A stretch of 64,000 nt of DNA from contig JAUHXC010000005.1 of assembly GCA_030427205.1 (NCBI GenBank), forward strand, positions 186,001 to 250,000. The letters are read 5' to 3'. Below the pieces are notes generated by a model. It was not told where the DNA came from, did not search any database, and was given only the letters and a program-made list of their open reading frames with translations. This DNA comes from a bacterium. GTDB taxonomy: Bacteria > Myxococcota_A > Bradymonadia > UBA7976 > UBA1532. The first letter of the stretch is position 1. Every line of letters begins with the position of its first letter. This document shows, in pieces, positions 1-8,117 of this stretch. The position numbers and the translations under genes are program-made.

Positions 1-7
1 CGGGGAT

Positions 8-1339
8 TCAACGGAACGGATCGAGGTCGCAGCGACGGATGCACAGGTTGCCCATCGGGTTGCCCTCTTGATCCTCGAGGTCGACGCATTGGTAGCCCTG
101 CGGGCAGGCGTTGGGATCCTCGCCGCAGGGCTCGAAGCAGAAGTCGCCGAGCGGGTTCATGTCTTCGTCCTGCAGCGACAGGCAGCGCCGCCCCTCGCCG
201 CCGCAGCTGTTCTCGTCCATCGGGTCGCAGTCGGGCTCGCAGTGGCGGCCTTCGGCCATCGCGCAGCGGTTGGTATCGAGATCGCAGACCTCGCCGAAGC
301 TGCACTGGAAGGCGCCGGTGCAGCCGCGCACCACACAGCTGCCGCCGCTGCACGCCCGGGTGGCGTCCTGGCAGTCGTCGTCCACCTCGCAGCCGGGCGC
401 GCACATGCTCACCGAGCGGTCGCAGAACGTCTCCGGCTCGGGGCAGTCGGCGCTGGTCACGCAGCCGCCGGGCACCGCGCAGCGGCCGTCGTCGCGGCAG
501 ACCGCCGGGGCCTCACACTCCACGTCGCCGGCACACGGCGGCCCGCAGCGGCCGGCGTCGCAGATCTCGCCCACCGGGCAGTTGGCGTCGTCGGCGCAGC
601 CCACCTGGCAGAAGCCGTCGTTGCAGATGCGCCCGCCGGGGCAGTCGATATCGTCCGCGCACTCGCTGAGCACCTGACACTGACGGGTGATGGGCACGCA
701 CAGCGAGGTCTCGCCGTCCACCGGCAGGCACTCGTAGCCCGGACCGAAGCGCGCGCAGTTGCCCTGGCAGCGCTGCAGGCAGTGGCCGAGCCCTTCGTCG
801 CCCACCGGATGGCAGTTCGCGCGGGGGTCGCAAGCCGACGAGCTCTCGCAGCGGCCGCACTGGGGCACCCGCGGCGCGCAGCGGCCGGTGCACCCGTTGC
901 AGAAGTCCTCGGTGGCGCATTGAAGGTCGCGCTCGCACGGATCACCGGCGGCCGAGACGCAGACCCCGTTGCAGTCGCAGAGGTCGCCGGCCGGGCAGCC
1001 GGCGTCGTCGTCGCAGGGGGTCAGGTCGACGCAGAACCCACCCGCACCGCAGCGGGCGGCGGGACCGCAATCGCGATCGTCGCCGCAGGCCGGCCGGCAC
1101 TCGCCGGTGCTGGCGTCGCAGCGGGCCCCGGCCGGGCATTCGCCGTCGACCTGACACGACATCATGCCGCCGCCGACCCCGCCGGTCCCGCCTTCGCCGC
1201 CACCGCCGCCCGGGCCGCCGTCCATCTCGACCCCGCCGGTCCCGCCGGCGCCCCCGGCGCCATCGCCGCCGGTGTCTTCGCAGGCGATCAACAGGGGCAG
1301 GCACAGGCACAGCGCGCTGGGTATGAGATATCGACGCAT
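8..1339 (-). CDS. Cysteine-rich secreted lipoprotein with repeated disulfide modules
   Basis: Predicted 443-residue outer-surface or periplasmic lipoprotein of unknown function. I place the start at the ATG at 1339 because an AGGAG-type ribosome site precedes it and the product then opens with a clean lipoprotein signal peptide (MRRYLIPSALCL...LLIAC, lipobox LIAC). A Gly-rich linker of about 40 residues follows. The rest is about eight imperfect cysteine modules of the form C-x5-CPxG-x2-C-x5-C-x3-C (for example CADDANCPVGEIC). Such modules recur in Myxococcota lipoproteins and probably form small disulfide-bonded knots. No catalytic motif is visible. The stop is at 8-10, so the gene is complete. 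Confidence 0.85.
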   Translation of the reverse strand: MRRYLIPSALCLCLPLLIACEDTGGDGAGGAGGTGGVEMDGGPGGGGGEGGTGGVGGGMMSCQVDGECPAGARCDASTGECRPACGDDRDCGPAARCGAGGFCVDLTPCDDDAGCPAGDLCDCNGVCVSAAGDPCERDLQCATEDFCNGCTGRCAPRVPQCGRCESSSACDPRANCHPVGDEGLGHCLQRCQGNCARFGPGYECLPVDGETSLCVPITRQCQVLSECADDIDCPGGRICNDGFCQVGCADDANCPVGEICDAGRCGPPCAGDVECEAPAVCRDDGRCAVPGGCVTSADCPEPETFCDRSVSMCAPGCEVDDDCQDATRACSGGSCVVRGCTGAFQCSFGEVCDLDTNRCAMAEGRHCEPDCDPMDENSCGGEGRRCLSLQDEDMNPLGDFCFEPCGEDPNACPQGYQCVDLEDQEGNPMGNLCIRRCDLDPFR

Positions 1340-1441
1340 CGGTCTCCACTCCTGGGGTGACGGTCGCCGGTCGATATCACACATGCGCCGCGGATGGAGT
1401 ACCCGTTTCGACACGGACCCGCGGTCGATGGCGGCGGGCGC

Positions 1442-3415
1442 CTACTGGAACTGGAAGGGCAGCTTGACCTTGACGTTGGTCCCGGCGAAGCCGGGCACCT
1501 TCAGCCCGCGCAGGGCCTTGCGCACGCACGACTGCCCACGCCCGCTGGCTTTGGGCATCTTGACGTTGATGAGCTGCCCGTTGGGGATGACGGTGATCTC
1601 GACCGTCAGCGACTTGAGGTTCGGGTTGCGCCGCACCTCGTTCTGCAGGCAGCGCACCATCTTGCTCTGGCGCCCGGCGACGGCCCGGTCGAAGGCCCCC
1701 CGATCGAACTTGCCGGTGCCGCCCGCCTCGGCGTTGAGGCTGCTCGACGCGGCCAGCTTCTCCTCGCGCAGGATGCGGGCCCGCTCGGCGGCGCTGGCCC
1801 GGGCGAGCTTGTCCCGCCGCTCCTTCTCCCGGCGCTCGCGGATCTCGGCGGCGGTCTCGGGCAGCTCTTCGGGCAGGCTGACGGCGGGCAGGCCGGTCTT
1901 CATGACCGTGACCATCGCCGCGAGGTTGGCCTTGGCCGGCGTCGGCAGGGTCGACTGGTAGAAGAACCAGCCGCCGAAGCCGCCGCCGACGGTGACGAGC
2001 AGGAAGAGGATGGTGCCGAGCACGATGCGGGTGCGGCGCCGAGCGGCGGCAGCCTCGGCCTCCTCCGCGCGCTGCTTCTCGCGCTTGTCCTTCTCGTGCA
2101 CCCACGCGACGAGGGTCTCTTCGAAGAGGTCGATCTCGGCCAGCGGCAGCCGGCGATCGGTCTCGATGTCGAAGATGATCGTGCTGGCGTCGATCTCCTC
2201 CTTGAAGAGCTTCTCGACGACCTGCTTGCCGGTGAACGGGCCGTAGTCGATGCCGTCCCGCTCCATCAGCCAGCGCTGGGTGGTGCCGTCGTCTTCGCCG
2301 CCGCCGGCCGGCCCGAGGTCGGGGATGACGAAGCCGCCCTTGCCCTTCTCGTCCTTCTTCTTGCGCCCCGCCCCGCCCTTCTTGCTCAGCGGCGCCGCGG
2401 GCGCGCTGGGCGCGGCGGGTGCGGACGGGGCCGCGTCGGGCTCGGGCGCGGCGCTGGTGAGGACCGGACGATCGTCGTCGTCCTCCCCCTCGTCGTCTTC
2501 GTCGCCCACCGGCTCCTCGTCGTCGGGCGTCGGCGGCGGGTTGAAGCCCGAGCGGGCGTTGGCCGCGGTATTCTCGATGGCCCGGGCCAGCTCGGCCTTG
2601 AGCTCACTCGGATCGGCGAAGCGGTCGTCGGCGCCGATCAGGCAGCGGGTCACGACCGGCACCAGCGTCTCCGGCAGGCGCGCGGCGGTCTCGGCGGCGA
2701 CGTCCGCGCTCGGCGGCGCGCCCACGAGCAGCTCGTAGAGGATGATGCCCAGCCCGTGCAGGTCGTCGGCGGCCACCCCCTGGGCGTCGGGGAAGCACGG
2801 CTGATCCCAGCGGTTCATCGAGCCGCGTCGCTCGACGAAGGCCGGTCGAAGCTCGGCGAAGCCGAAGTCGGCCAGCTTGACCCGACCGAGGCGGTTGATG
2901 AGCACCACCGACGGCCGCAGCGTGCCGTGGGCCATCTGCCCCCGCCCGTACTGCAGCGCGTTGCAGACGTGGGCGATGAGGTTGTAGGCCCCCTTGAGGG
3001 TGAACTGCTTGCCCGCCGACGCCTTCTTGTCGAGCAGATCGGCCAGGGTCTGGCCGTCGACGAAGTCTCGGGCCACGTAGCGGTGCTGGCCCTCCTTGCC
3101 CATGCCGAAGACGCCGAGCAGGTTCTTGTGGCGGATGTCGGTCGCCAGCTTGACCGAGGCGCGCACCTTGTCGGTGGTCGCCCGCTCGCCGACGACCGCC
3201 GGATCCATCATCAGGATGGCGATCGTCTTGCCCGTCTTCTCGTCGACCGCCCGGTAGAGGGTGCCGTGTACGTCGGTGGCCACCCGTTCGTCGATCACGA
3301 ACCGGTTGCCGACCACCGCCCCCTGCTGAAGCGGCGGCATGGACGGCGGCGAGGCCCCAGGACTGCTCTCGGTTGTCGGCGACTGAACGCTGTCCACCTG
3401 TGACTCACTCCCCAT
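1442..3415 (-). CDS. Membrane pseudokinase-GYF-AgmX/PglI C-terminal fusion protein
   Basis: 657 residues. Residues 38-285 have a Ser/Thr kinase fold, but key residues are replaced. The beta-3 lysine position reads AILMM, and the catalytic loop reads HGTLRPSVVL instead of HRDLKPxN, so Asp and Asn are missing. DFG is kept (183-185). It is therefore probably a pseudokinase. A Pro/Ala/acidic linker follows (290-375), then a GYF_2-like domain (380-440, WLMERDG..YGPFTG), a charged helix, one transmembrane segment (464-486), and a C-terminal domain (560-657) like the AgmX/PglI TonB-type tail. AgmX is a Myxococcus gliding-motility protein that also carries a GYF module. The likely role is a cytoplasmic sensor joined through the inner membrane to a periplasmic TonB-like domain. 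The substrate or partner is unknown. Confidence 0.8.
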   Translation of the reverse strand: MGSESQVDSVQSPTTESSPGASPPSMPPLQQGAVVGNRFVIDERVATDVHGTLYRAVDEKTGKTIAILMMDPAVVGERATTDKVRASVKLATDIRHKNLLGVFGMGKEGQHRYVARDFVDGQTLADLLDKKASAGKQFTLKGAYNLIAHVCNALQYGRGQMAHGTLRPSVVLINRLGRVKLADFGFAELRPAFVERRGSMNRWDQPCFPDAQGVAADDLHGLGIILYELLVGAPPSADVAAETAARLPETLVPVVTRCLIGADDRFADPSELKAELARAIENTAANARSGFNPPPTPDDEEPVGDEDDEGEDDDDRPVLTSAAPEPDAAPSAPAAPSAPAAPLSKKGGAGRKKKDEKGKGGFVIPDLGPAGGGEDDGTTQRWLMERDGIDYGPFTGKQVVEKLFKEEIDASTIIFDIETDRRLPLAEIDLFEETLVAWVHEKDKREKQRAEEAEAAAARRRTRIVLGTILFLLVTVGGGFGGWFFYQSTLPTPAKANLAAMVTVMKTGLPAVSLPEELPETAAEIRERREKERRDKLARASAAERARILREEKLAASSSLNAEAGGTGKFDRGAFDRAVAGRQSKMVRCLQNEVRRNPNLKSLTVEITVIPNGQLINVKMPKASGRGQSCVRKALRGLKVPGFAGTNVKVKLPFQFQ

Positions 3416-3470
3416 CGTCGACGCGGCGCCCCCTCGCGGTCGCCCTCTTCAAATCACGCGCCTCGCCACA

Positions 3471-3902
3471 TCAGCCGTCGGCGTTCGGCACCGGACGGGC
3501 TTCGACGAGCTCGACCCGCCAGCCGTCCGCCGTCCGAACGACGGGGATCGCCTGCGGCCGCCCCGAGAGCGAACCGATGACGATTCGCCGATCGTCGGTG
3601 CTCCGGCTCTCGTCGAGTCGCGCCCGGTGGCTGCGATCGACGATGAACGTCCACCCCGGGCGGACCACCAGCCGCTCGGCGACCGCTTCGGCCTCGGCCC
3701 CCAGCGCCAGACCGACACCGGCGGCCAACGCCGCCCGGCTCTCGGGCCCGAGCAGGGCATGCACCCGCTCGGCGTCGCCCCGGGCCATGGCCCCGAACAA
3801 CCCCTCGAACGCCGAGACCGCCGGATCTTTCGGCGGCGGTCCACAACCCAACGAGCCAGCCACCAGGGTGGCCACGGCGAAAAGGCGAAGCAGGCATCCC
3901 AC
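3471..3902 (-). CDS. Small lipoprotein, unknown function
   Basis: 143 residues from a GTG start at 3902. The frame stays open upstream to a TTG at 3938, but starting at GTG puts the signal peptide at the N terminus (GCLLRLFAVATLVAGSLGC, lipobox SLGC). The mature part has a helical segment (AFEGLFGAMARGDAERVHALL) and then a beta-rich C-terminal half, which resembles small DUF4878/NTF2-like lipoproteins in layout only. It is transcribed divergently from another small lipoprotein at 4022 with a similar layout (lipobox, helical 'load' region, beta-rich end), so the two may be distant paralogues. No active-site residues are recognised. Confidence 0.7.
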   Translation of the reverse strand: MGCLLRLFAVATLVAGSLGCGPPPKDPAVSAFEGLFGAMARGDAERVHALLGPESRAALAAGVGLALGAEAEAVAERLVVRPGWTFIVDRSHRARLDESRSTDDRRIVIGSLSGRPQAIPVVRTADGWRVELVEARPVPNADG

Positions 3903-4021
3903 CGTGTGATGATGCCCGCCCTTTCGCTCGGCGCGCAACCCCGGCCGCCGGGCGAGGCGGGGTCGGCCGTTCGACGAGCAGCCGCGTTGACTCGCGAGCC
4001 CGGCGACGACACACTGGCCCC

Positions 4022-4648
4022 ATGCGTACCGTGCTCGTCCTGCTGTTCGGCCTGGCCGTCGCCCTCGTATCCATCGGCTGCGAGGAGAACCGCGATCCGC
4101 AGACCCCCGACGGGGCGATGCACCTGCTGCGCGACGCGCTGATGGCCGACGACATCGCCGGCCTGCTCGACGCGTCGTCGGCCCGCACCCGCACCCTGCT
4201 CGCGGAGATGCAGACCCTGCTGCGCGAGCAGCGCACCGCGATCGACGAACGCTATCCCGACGACGAGAAGGCGGGCACGGCGGTCGCCTACCCCGACGGC
4301 GTTCTCGCCGCCGGCGACATGGTGGCCTTGTTCACCGCCCTGGTGAAGCCCGAGTTCGGCAAGCTCGACCGCAACGAAGAGCTGTCGTTCGGCATGAGCA
4401 CGCTCGGTCAGCCGAACATCGACGGCGACCGGGCGCTGGTGACGACCCGCAGCGGCGAGACCGTCGAGTTCGTGCTCGAGGAGGATGTCTGGAAGACGAC
4501 CGTCTTCGAGCGGCCCATCGAGCAGAGCCTCAACCGGGTCAAGCTCAACCGCCAGACCCTCGAGGAGAACCTCAAGGTCTTCGAGGAGATGAAGCGGCGG
4601 GCGGCGGCCGAGAAGGCCAAGAAAGAGGGCGAAGAGCCCGCGCCGTGA
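4022..4648 (+). CDS. Small lipoprotein, unknown function
   Basis: 208 residues with a clear lipoprotein signal peptide (MRTVLVLLFGLAVALVSIGC, lipobox SIGC). The mature region opens with a helical segment (DGAMHLLRDALMADDIAGLLDASSA), a pattern common in small proteins with a cystatin/NTF2-like fold. It continues with a beta-rich part (DRALVTTRSGETVEFVLEED) and ends in a Lys/Glu-rich helix. The 3' end overlaps the convergent gene at 4572-5132 by 77 bp. No enzyme motif is visible and I do not recognise the family. Confidence 0.75.
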   Translation: MRTVLVLLFGLAVALVSIGCEENRDPQTPDGAMHLLRDALMADDIAGLLDASSARTRTLLAEMQTLLREQRTAIDERYPDDEKAGTAVAYPDGVLAAGDMVALFTALVKPEFGKLDRNEELSFGMSTLGQPNIDGDRALVTTRSGETVEFVLEEDVWKTTVFERPIEQSLNRVKLNRQTLEENLKVFEEMKRRAAAEKAKKEGEEPAP

Positions 4649-5132
4649 GCCGCGGCGCGATGCGCGCCAGCCGCCGGGGCCCGAGCCCGCGCACCGCCAG
4701 CAAACCGTCCACCGAGGCCCACGGCCGCCCGGCCACGATCCGCCGCGCGGTCACCGGGCCGATGCCGGCGATGCGCGACAGCTCGGCGGGCGAGGCCCGG
4801 TTGAGATCGAGACGCAGGCCCAGACGCAGCCGATGCCCCGCTGTCAGCGGCTCGGCCATGATGCGGCAGCGCCCGGCGGACCACTCGAAGCGCAGTCGAT
4901 CGCCCCGGTGGATGGCACCGCGCGGTCGGCACAGCGCCACGACCAGGATCAGCACTTCGGCATGACAGACGAGGGTGCGCTCGCCCGCCCCGTCGACCAC
5001 CACCGGATCGGGGCAGGCCGCCGGTGGCGTCCCCTCGCGGTCGGCGGTCGGCGCCCGCCAACCGCCGCCAGCGAGACCCAACCCCGCGAACAGCAGACTC
5101 GCCATCATCGCGCGCCCGTGGCGCCAGCCCAT
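4572..5132 (-). CDS. Exported helix-hairpin-helix (ComEA-like) protein
   Basis: 186 residues from the ATG at 5132, chosen because it places a hydrophobic export signal near the N terminus (MGWRHGRAMMASLLFAGLGLAGGG). The frame is open upstream to 5177. The middle part is unassigned and has Cys residues. Residues about 105-160 are a double helix-hairpin-helix of the ComEA type (DLNRASPAELSRIAGIGPVTARRI, then GLLAVRGLGPRRLARI). ComEA is a periplasmic DNA-binding protein used in DNA uptake, so extracytoplasmic DNA binding is a reasonable inference, but no other competence gene is nearby. The 3' end overlaps the convergent lipoprotein gene by 77 bp. The C-terminal Pro/Arg tail lies in that overlap. 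Confidence 0.7.
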   Translation of the reverse strand: MGWRHGRAMMASLLFAGLGLAGGGWRAPTADREGTPPAACPDPVVVDGAGERTLVCHAEVLILVVALCRPRGAIHRGDRLRFEWSAGRCRIMAEPLTAGHRLRLGLRLDLNRASPAELSRIAGIGPVTARRIVAGRPWASVDGLLAVRGLGPRRLARIAPRLTARALRPLSWPSRPPPAASSPRRP

Positions 5133-5286
5133 TCGACCTCCCGCGCAATCCGCCTCGAAGGCGTCCGCAGGATCCATCGATCAAACCGAGTCGATGTTGC
5201 GTGAAATCTGGCGCGACGTCAGATGGGCAGCGCGGAAATACGGGCGGCCGGGCCGATGGCGGGTGCGCAGCGCAGTGGAGGAGCGC

Positions 5287-6597
5287 TCAGGGATCGGCGA
5301 GGAAGATGTCCCACACCGTGCGCCGCTCGCCGCTCTCGGAGAGCATGCCGGCGTTGCAGTAGCTCGCCGCGTAGCGCAGCGCCGGATCGGCGTTGTCGGT
5401 GTACTTGCGGCATGGGTTGGCCTCGGCCGGCTCGTCGGGCAGCGTCGACAGGCGGCGCCACGCGGCCCACTCCACGCCCAGGCCGCTGGTGGCGGTCTTG
5501 AGGGTCTGCATGAACGGCCCCTTCTTGACCGCCGCCGCCCCCGAGTTCTCGGCCCAGTCGATCATCGGCAGCACCAGCGGCAGTGCCTCGTCGGTGCCCG
5601 TGCCGAGCACCAGCGGCAGCCAGCGGAAGGCCTGATACATCTCGGTCTGGCGGGCCTCGTCCTCGGACGCCGCCTCGCCGCGCCAGGGGTCTTCGCTGTC
5701 GAAAGGGATCATGCTGATGGCGAGGTAGTCGGCGGTGCGCACCCGCGCCGCGCCGCGCCCGAACGACAAGAGCGGCCGCACGGTGCGGTTGTAGGCCGCC
5801 GCAGCCGCCTCGACCCCGACCGGATCGGCCAGACCCAGCTCGTTGGCCAGCTCGGGCATGGTGCGCCGATGGAAGACCGCCCAGTTGATGCCCGGGCCGA
5901 CCCGGATGCCGTCGTCGACCTCTTTAATCGCCTGATAGATCTCGTGATACAGCGTCACCCAGTTCGAGTAGTCGTCGATGAGCCGGCCGTCGTCCTCGCC
6001 GACGAGGTGGTAGTACTGGTTCATCTCGAGGCCGACGGTGATCCACTTGGCGATGCCCGCGCGCGCCAGATCGACGTAGGCTTCGATGATCTCCCGCCGA
6101 TGCTCGGGCACGTCGAAGCGCGCCTCGCGGGCGCCCTCGTCGAAGCAGACGTAGAGCAGCGCCCGCCGGCCGGGCGCGAGCATCGGCACGTTGACCGCCA
6201 CCCGATCGAAGCTGATGCCTTCGTCGGCGAAGCGGTCGAGCAGGTCTTCGCTGGTGGCCCGGGGCTGGGTCGGCCCCGCCTCGGCCTCCGGCGGGCAGCG
6301 GGTCGCCCGCCAGTCGACGTAGGGTCGATTGAGCACGAGCAGCCCGAACTCGTCGGCGAGGGTGCTGGGGCTGACGCCGACCCGGTCGTTGCCCGGCGCG
6401 ATCACCGACAGATCGTCGGCGTCGATCGTCACCCCGCGCTGCTCGACGGTCAGGTGACCCGGATCGTCCAGCGCGAGCGGCGGCACGGTCGGCGGCGGCT
6501 CGAGCACCGGCTGTTCGCCGGGGTCGCCGTCACAGCCCAGCGTGCAAGCGGCGGCCAATGCCAGGGCGTAGAGACACGAGCGAGCGGGGGCTTTCAC
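5287..6597 (-). CDS. Lipoprotein with glycoside-hydrolase-like (TIM-barrel) domain
   Basis: 436 residues from a GTG at 6597. A GAGGTG ribosome site sits just upstream, and the product starts with a lipoprotein signal (VKAPARSCLYALALAAACTLGC). The mature domain resembles a secreted TIM-barrel glycosidase. It has alternating strand/helix spacing, ITVGLEMNQYYH (a G-x-E-x-N pattern of the kind that carries the acid/base glutamate in clan A enzymes), a VGPGINW strand, and a late LPLVLPMIDWAENSG strand. Four late Cys residues may form disulfides. The family and substrate are not certain, and the catalytic pair is inferred rather than shown. Confidence 0.6.
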   Translation of the reverse strand: MKAPARSCLYALALAAACTLGCDGDPGEQPVLEPPPTVPPLALDDPGHLTVEQRGVTIDADDLSVIAPGNDRVGVSPSTLADEFGLLVLNRPYVDWRATRCPPEAEAGPTQPRATSEDLLDRFADEGISFDRVAVNVPMLAPGRRALLYVCFDEGAREARFDVPEHRREIIEAYVDLARAGIAKWITVGLEMNQYYHLVGEDDGRLIDDYSNWVTLYHEIYQAIKEVDDGIRVGPGINWAVFHRRTMPELANELGLADPVGVEAAAAAYNRTVRPLLSFGRGAARVRTADYLAISMIPFDSEDPWRGEAASEDEARQTEMYQAFRWLPLVLGTGTDEALPLVLPMIDWAENSGAAAVKKGPFMQTLKTATSGLGVEWAAWRRLSTLPDEPAEANPCRKYTDNADPALRYAASYCNAGMLSESGERRTVWDIFLADP

Positions 6598-6721
6598 GGG
6601 CAGCACCTCGGAGACGATGGGCGATGTCGGCGCGGCGGCGCCGGCCAGAGACTGCGTCGGGCCGGGGGGCGGGGTCAAGTGGGCGGCGGCGCTCCGGCGT
6701 GGGCCCGCCGCGCGGCGGGCC

Positions 6722-7696
6722 TCAGTAGATGATGTCGGCGTTGGAGGCCGGCGCGGTCTCGGCGGCCTTCTTCTTCTTCGTCTTGCTCGACTTACGGGTC
6801 TTGCGGGTCGTCTTCCCGGGCTCGGTGTCTTCGGCCATCTGGGGCACGGCGTACTCCTGCGGGCGACCGGAGGTCAGGTCGACCTCCGCCTGCACGCCGG
6901 TGATCTCGTCGACCAGATCGTCCTGCGCGCCGCGCGAGTCCTCTTCGAAGATGTCGGCCATCAAGCCTTCGGCCCGGCTGTCGGCGGCGGTCTTGCGGGT
7001 GCGCGGCCGGTCGGCCCGCGCCTGCTCGAGATCGGTGCCCCGGCCCACCTGCACGAACTTCAAGACGTACGAGCTGTAGAACTCGCTCTCGTCCTTGACC
7101 ACCATCCGGGTATGGGCGTCTTCCCAGGTGACCGCGGTGATGCGCCGCTCGCCGCCGTCGTCGCTGAAGCTGGCCTTGTTGGGGTTGCCGTACTTCGTGC
7201 GCACCGAGTCGACGAACTGCTTGAAGCTGCCCATCGTGCTGACGTTGTAGGTGACGACCACCTTCCACAGGCTGTCGTCGCGCATGATGTAGTAGCGCTG
7301 GGCCACCCGGTCGTCGACCCGCACGAGGCTCTCGCCCTCGCGCGGCACGATCTCGGCGGCGATGAGCGAGGTCTCGTAGCCGCTGCGCTGCCCGTCGAAC
7401 TTCACCTTCGACTTGCGGATGCGCTCCATCTCGTCGGCCTTCTGGCGGATGAGCCGATCGATCTTGATGGTGTCGGAGGTCTTCATCGCGTCGCGATAGC
7501 GTTCGTCGATCTCGGCCTTGAGCTTGTCGAGCACGTCGGCGGTCGATGCGCCCCAGTCCAGGGGGTGGATGATACCGGCGTATTTCGACTTGGGCGCGGT
7601 GGGCTGCTCGGCGGCGGCGGGGGCCGCGGCGAGCGCGAACAGCGCGAACAGCGCCGCGCGGGCGCCCATGTGATGCGAGAGTGAGCGAGTGCGCAT
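6722..7696 (-). CDS. Exported protein of unknown function with basic C terminus
   Basis: 324 residues. A GGAGG ribosome site lies 8 bases before the ATG at 7696. The N terminus is a signal peptide (GARAALFALFALAAAPAAA, Ala-x-Ala cleavage near residue 29). The core alternates helices (ADVLDKLKAEIDERYRDAM..., a DKLKAEID region likely to be coiled) with beta strands around RYYIMRDDSLWKVVVTYN. That region and GSFKQFVDSVRTKYGNP are typical of small exported proteins that compare a value with a structural template. The C terminus is a Lys/Arg-rich tail (TRKTRKSSKTKKKK) of low complexity. No known domain is recognised. Confidence 0.7.
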   Translation of the reverse strand: MRTRSLSHHMGARAALFALFALAAAPAAAEQPTAPKSKYAGIIHPLDWGASTADVLDKLKAEIDERYRDAMKTSDTIKIDRLIRQKADEMERIRKSKVKFDGQRSGYETSLIAAEIVPREGESLVRVDDRVAQRYYIMRDDSLWKVVVTYNVSTMGSFKQFVDSVRTKYGNPNKASFSDDGGERRITAVTWEDAHTRMVVKDESEFYSSYVLKFVQVGRGTDLEQARADRPRTRKTAADSRAEGLMADIFEEDSRGAQDDLVDEITGVQAEVDLTSGRPQEYAVPQMAEDTEPGKTTRKTRKSSKTKKKKAAETAPASNADIIY

Positions 7697-7874
7697 TTTG
7701 TCGACCTCCGTGGTCCAGAAACGGGCCGGTGCCCGACCGGGGGACTATAGACCACCCCGCCACGGCCCGCGCAAGTTCGGCGATGCCATGGGCGCGGGGT
7801 CCGGTTATGTCGTGACCGCGCCGTCACCGCCCCGCGCGGTTGACAGCGGGCGGCGGCCCGGCGAGCATCGGGGC

Positions 7875-8108
7875 ATGCAACGTCTCGTGCTCGTCGCCGC
7901 GCTCGCCGTCTCCGCCCTGCTGCTGCTGCCGTCGGCCGCGTCGGCCCAGGCCTCGCAAGTCTCCGAGCTGTGGCGCGAGTGGGCCGTGCTCGAGAAGCAG
8001 TGGCGGGTCGAGCGCGCCGAGGTGCAGACCGATCGCCGCCGCCTGCGGGCTCGCCGGGAGGGTCGGAACCCCGACGCGCCCCCCAAGCGCCGCGCACCCG
8101 GCCGGTAG
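7875..8108 (+). CDS. Small exported protein, unknown function
   Basis: 77 residues from the ATG at 7875. A signal peptide (MQRLVLVAALAVSALLLLPSAASA) is followed by a short, strongly charged helix (ELWREWAVLEKQWRVERAEVQTDRRRLRARRE). The frame is open further upstream, but only this start gives a signal peptide. It lies 9 bp upstream of the DUF2330 gene on the same strand and may be co-transcribed with it. The short length makes the call tentative. Confidence 0.5.
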   Translation: MQRLVLVAALAVSALLLLPSAASAQASQVSELWREWAVLEKQWRVERAEVQTDRRRLRARREGRNPDAPPKRRAPGR

Positions 8109-8117
8109 CCGACGCCG

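Noticed and set aside
1442..3415. Active Ser/Thr kinase
   Set aside because: The beta-3 Lys and the HRD Asp and Asn are missing, so I call it a pseudokinase.
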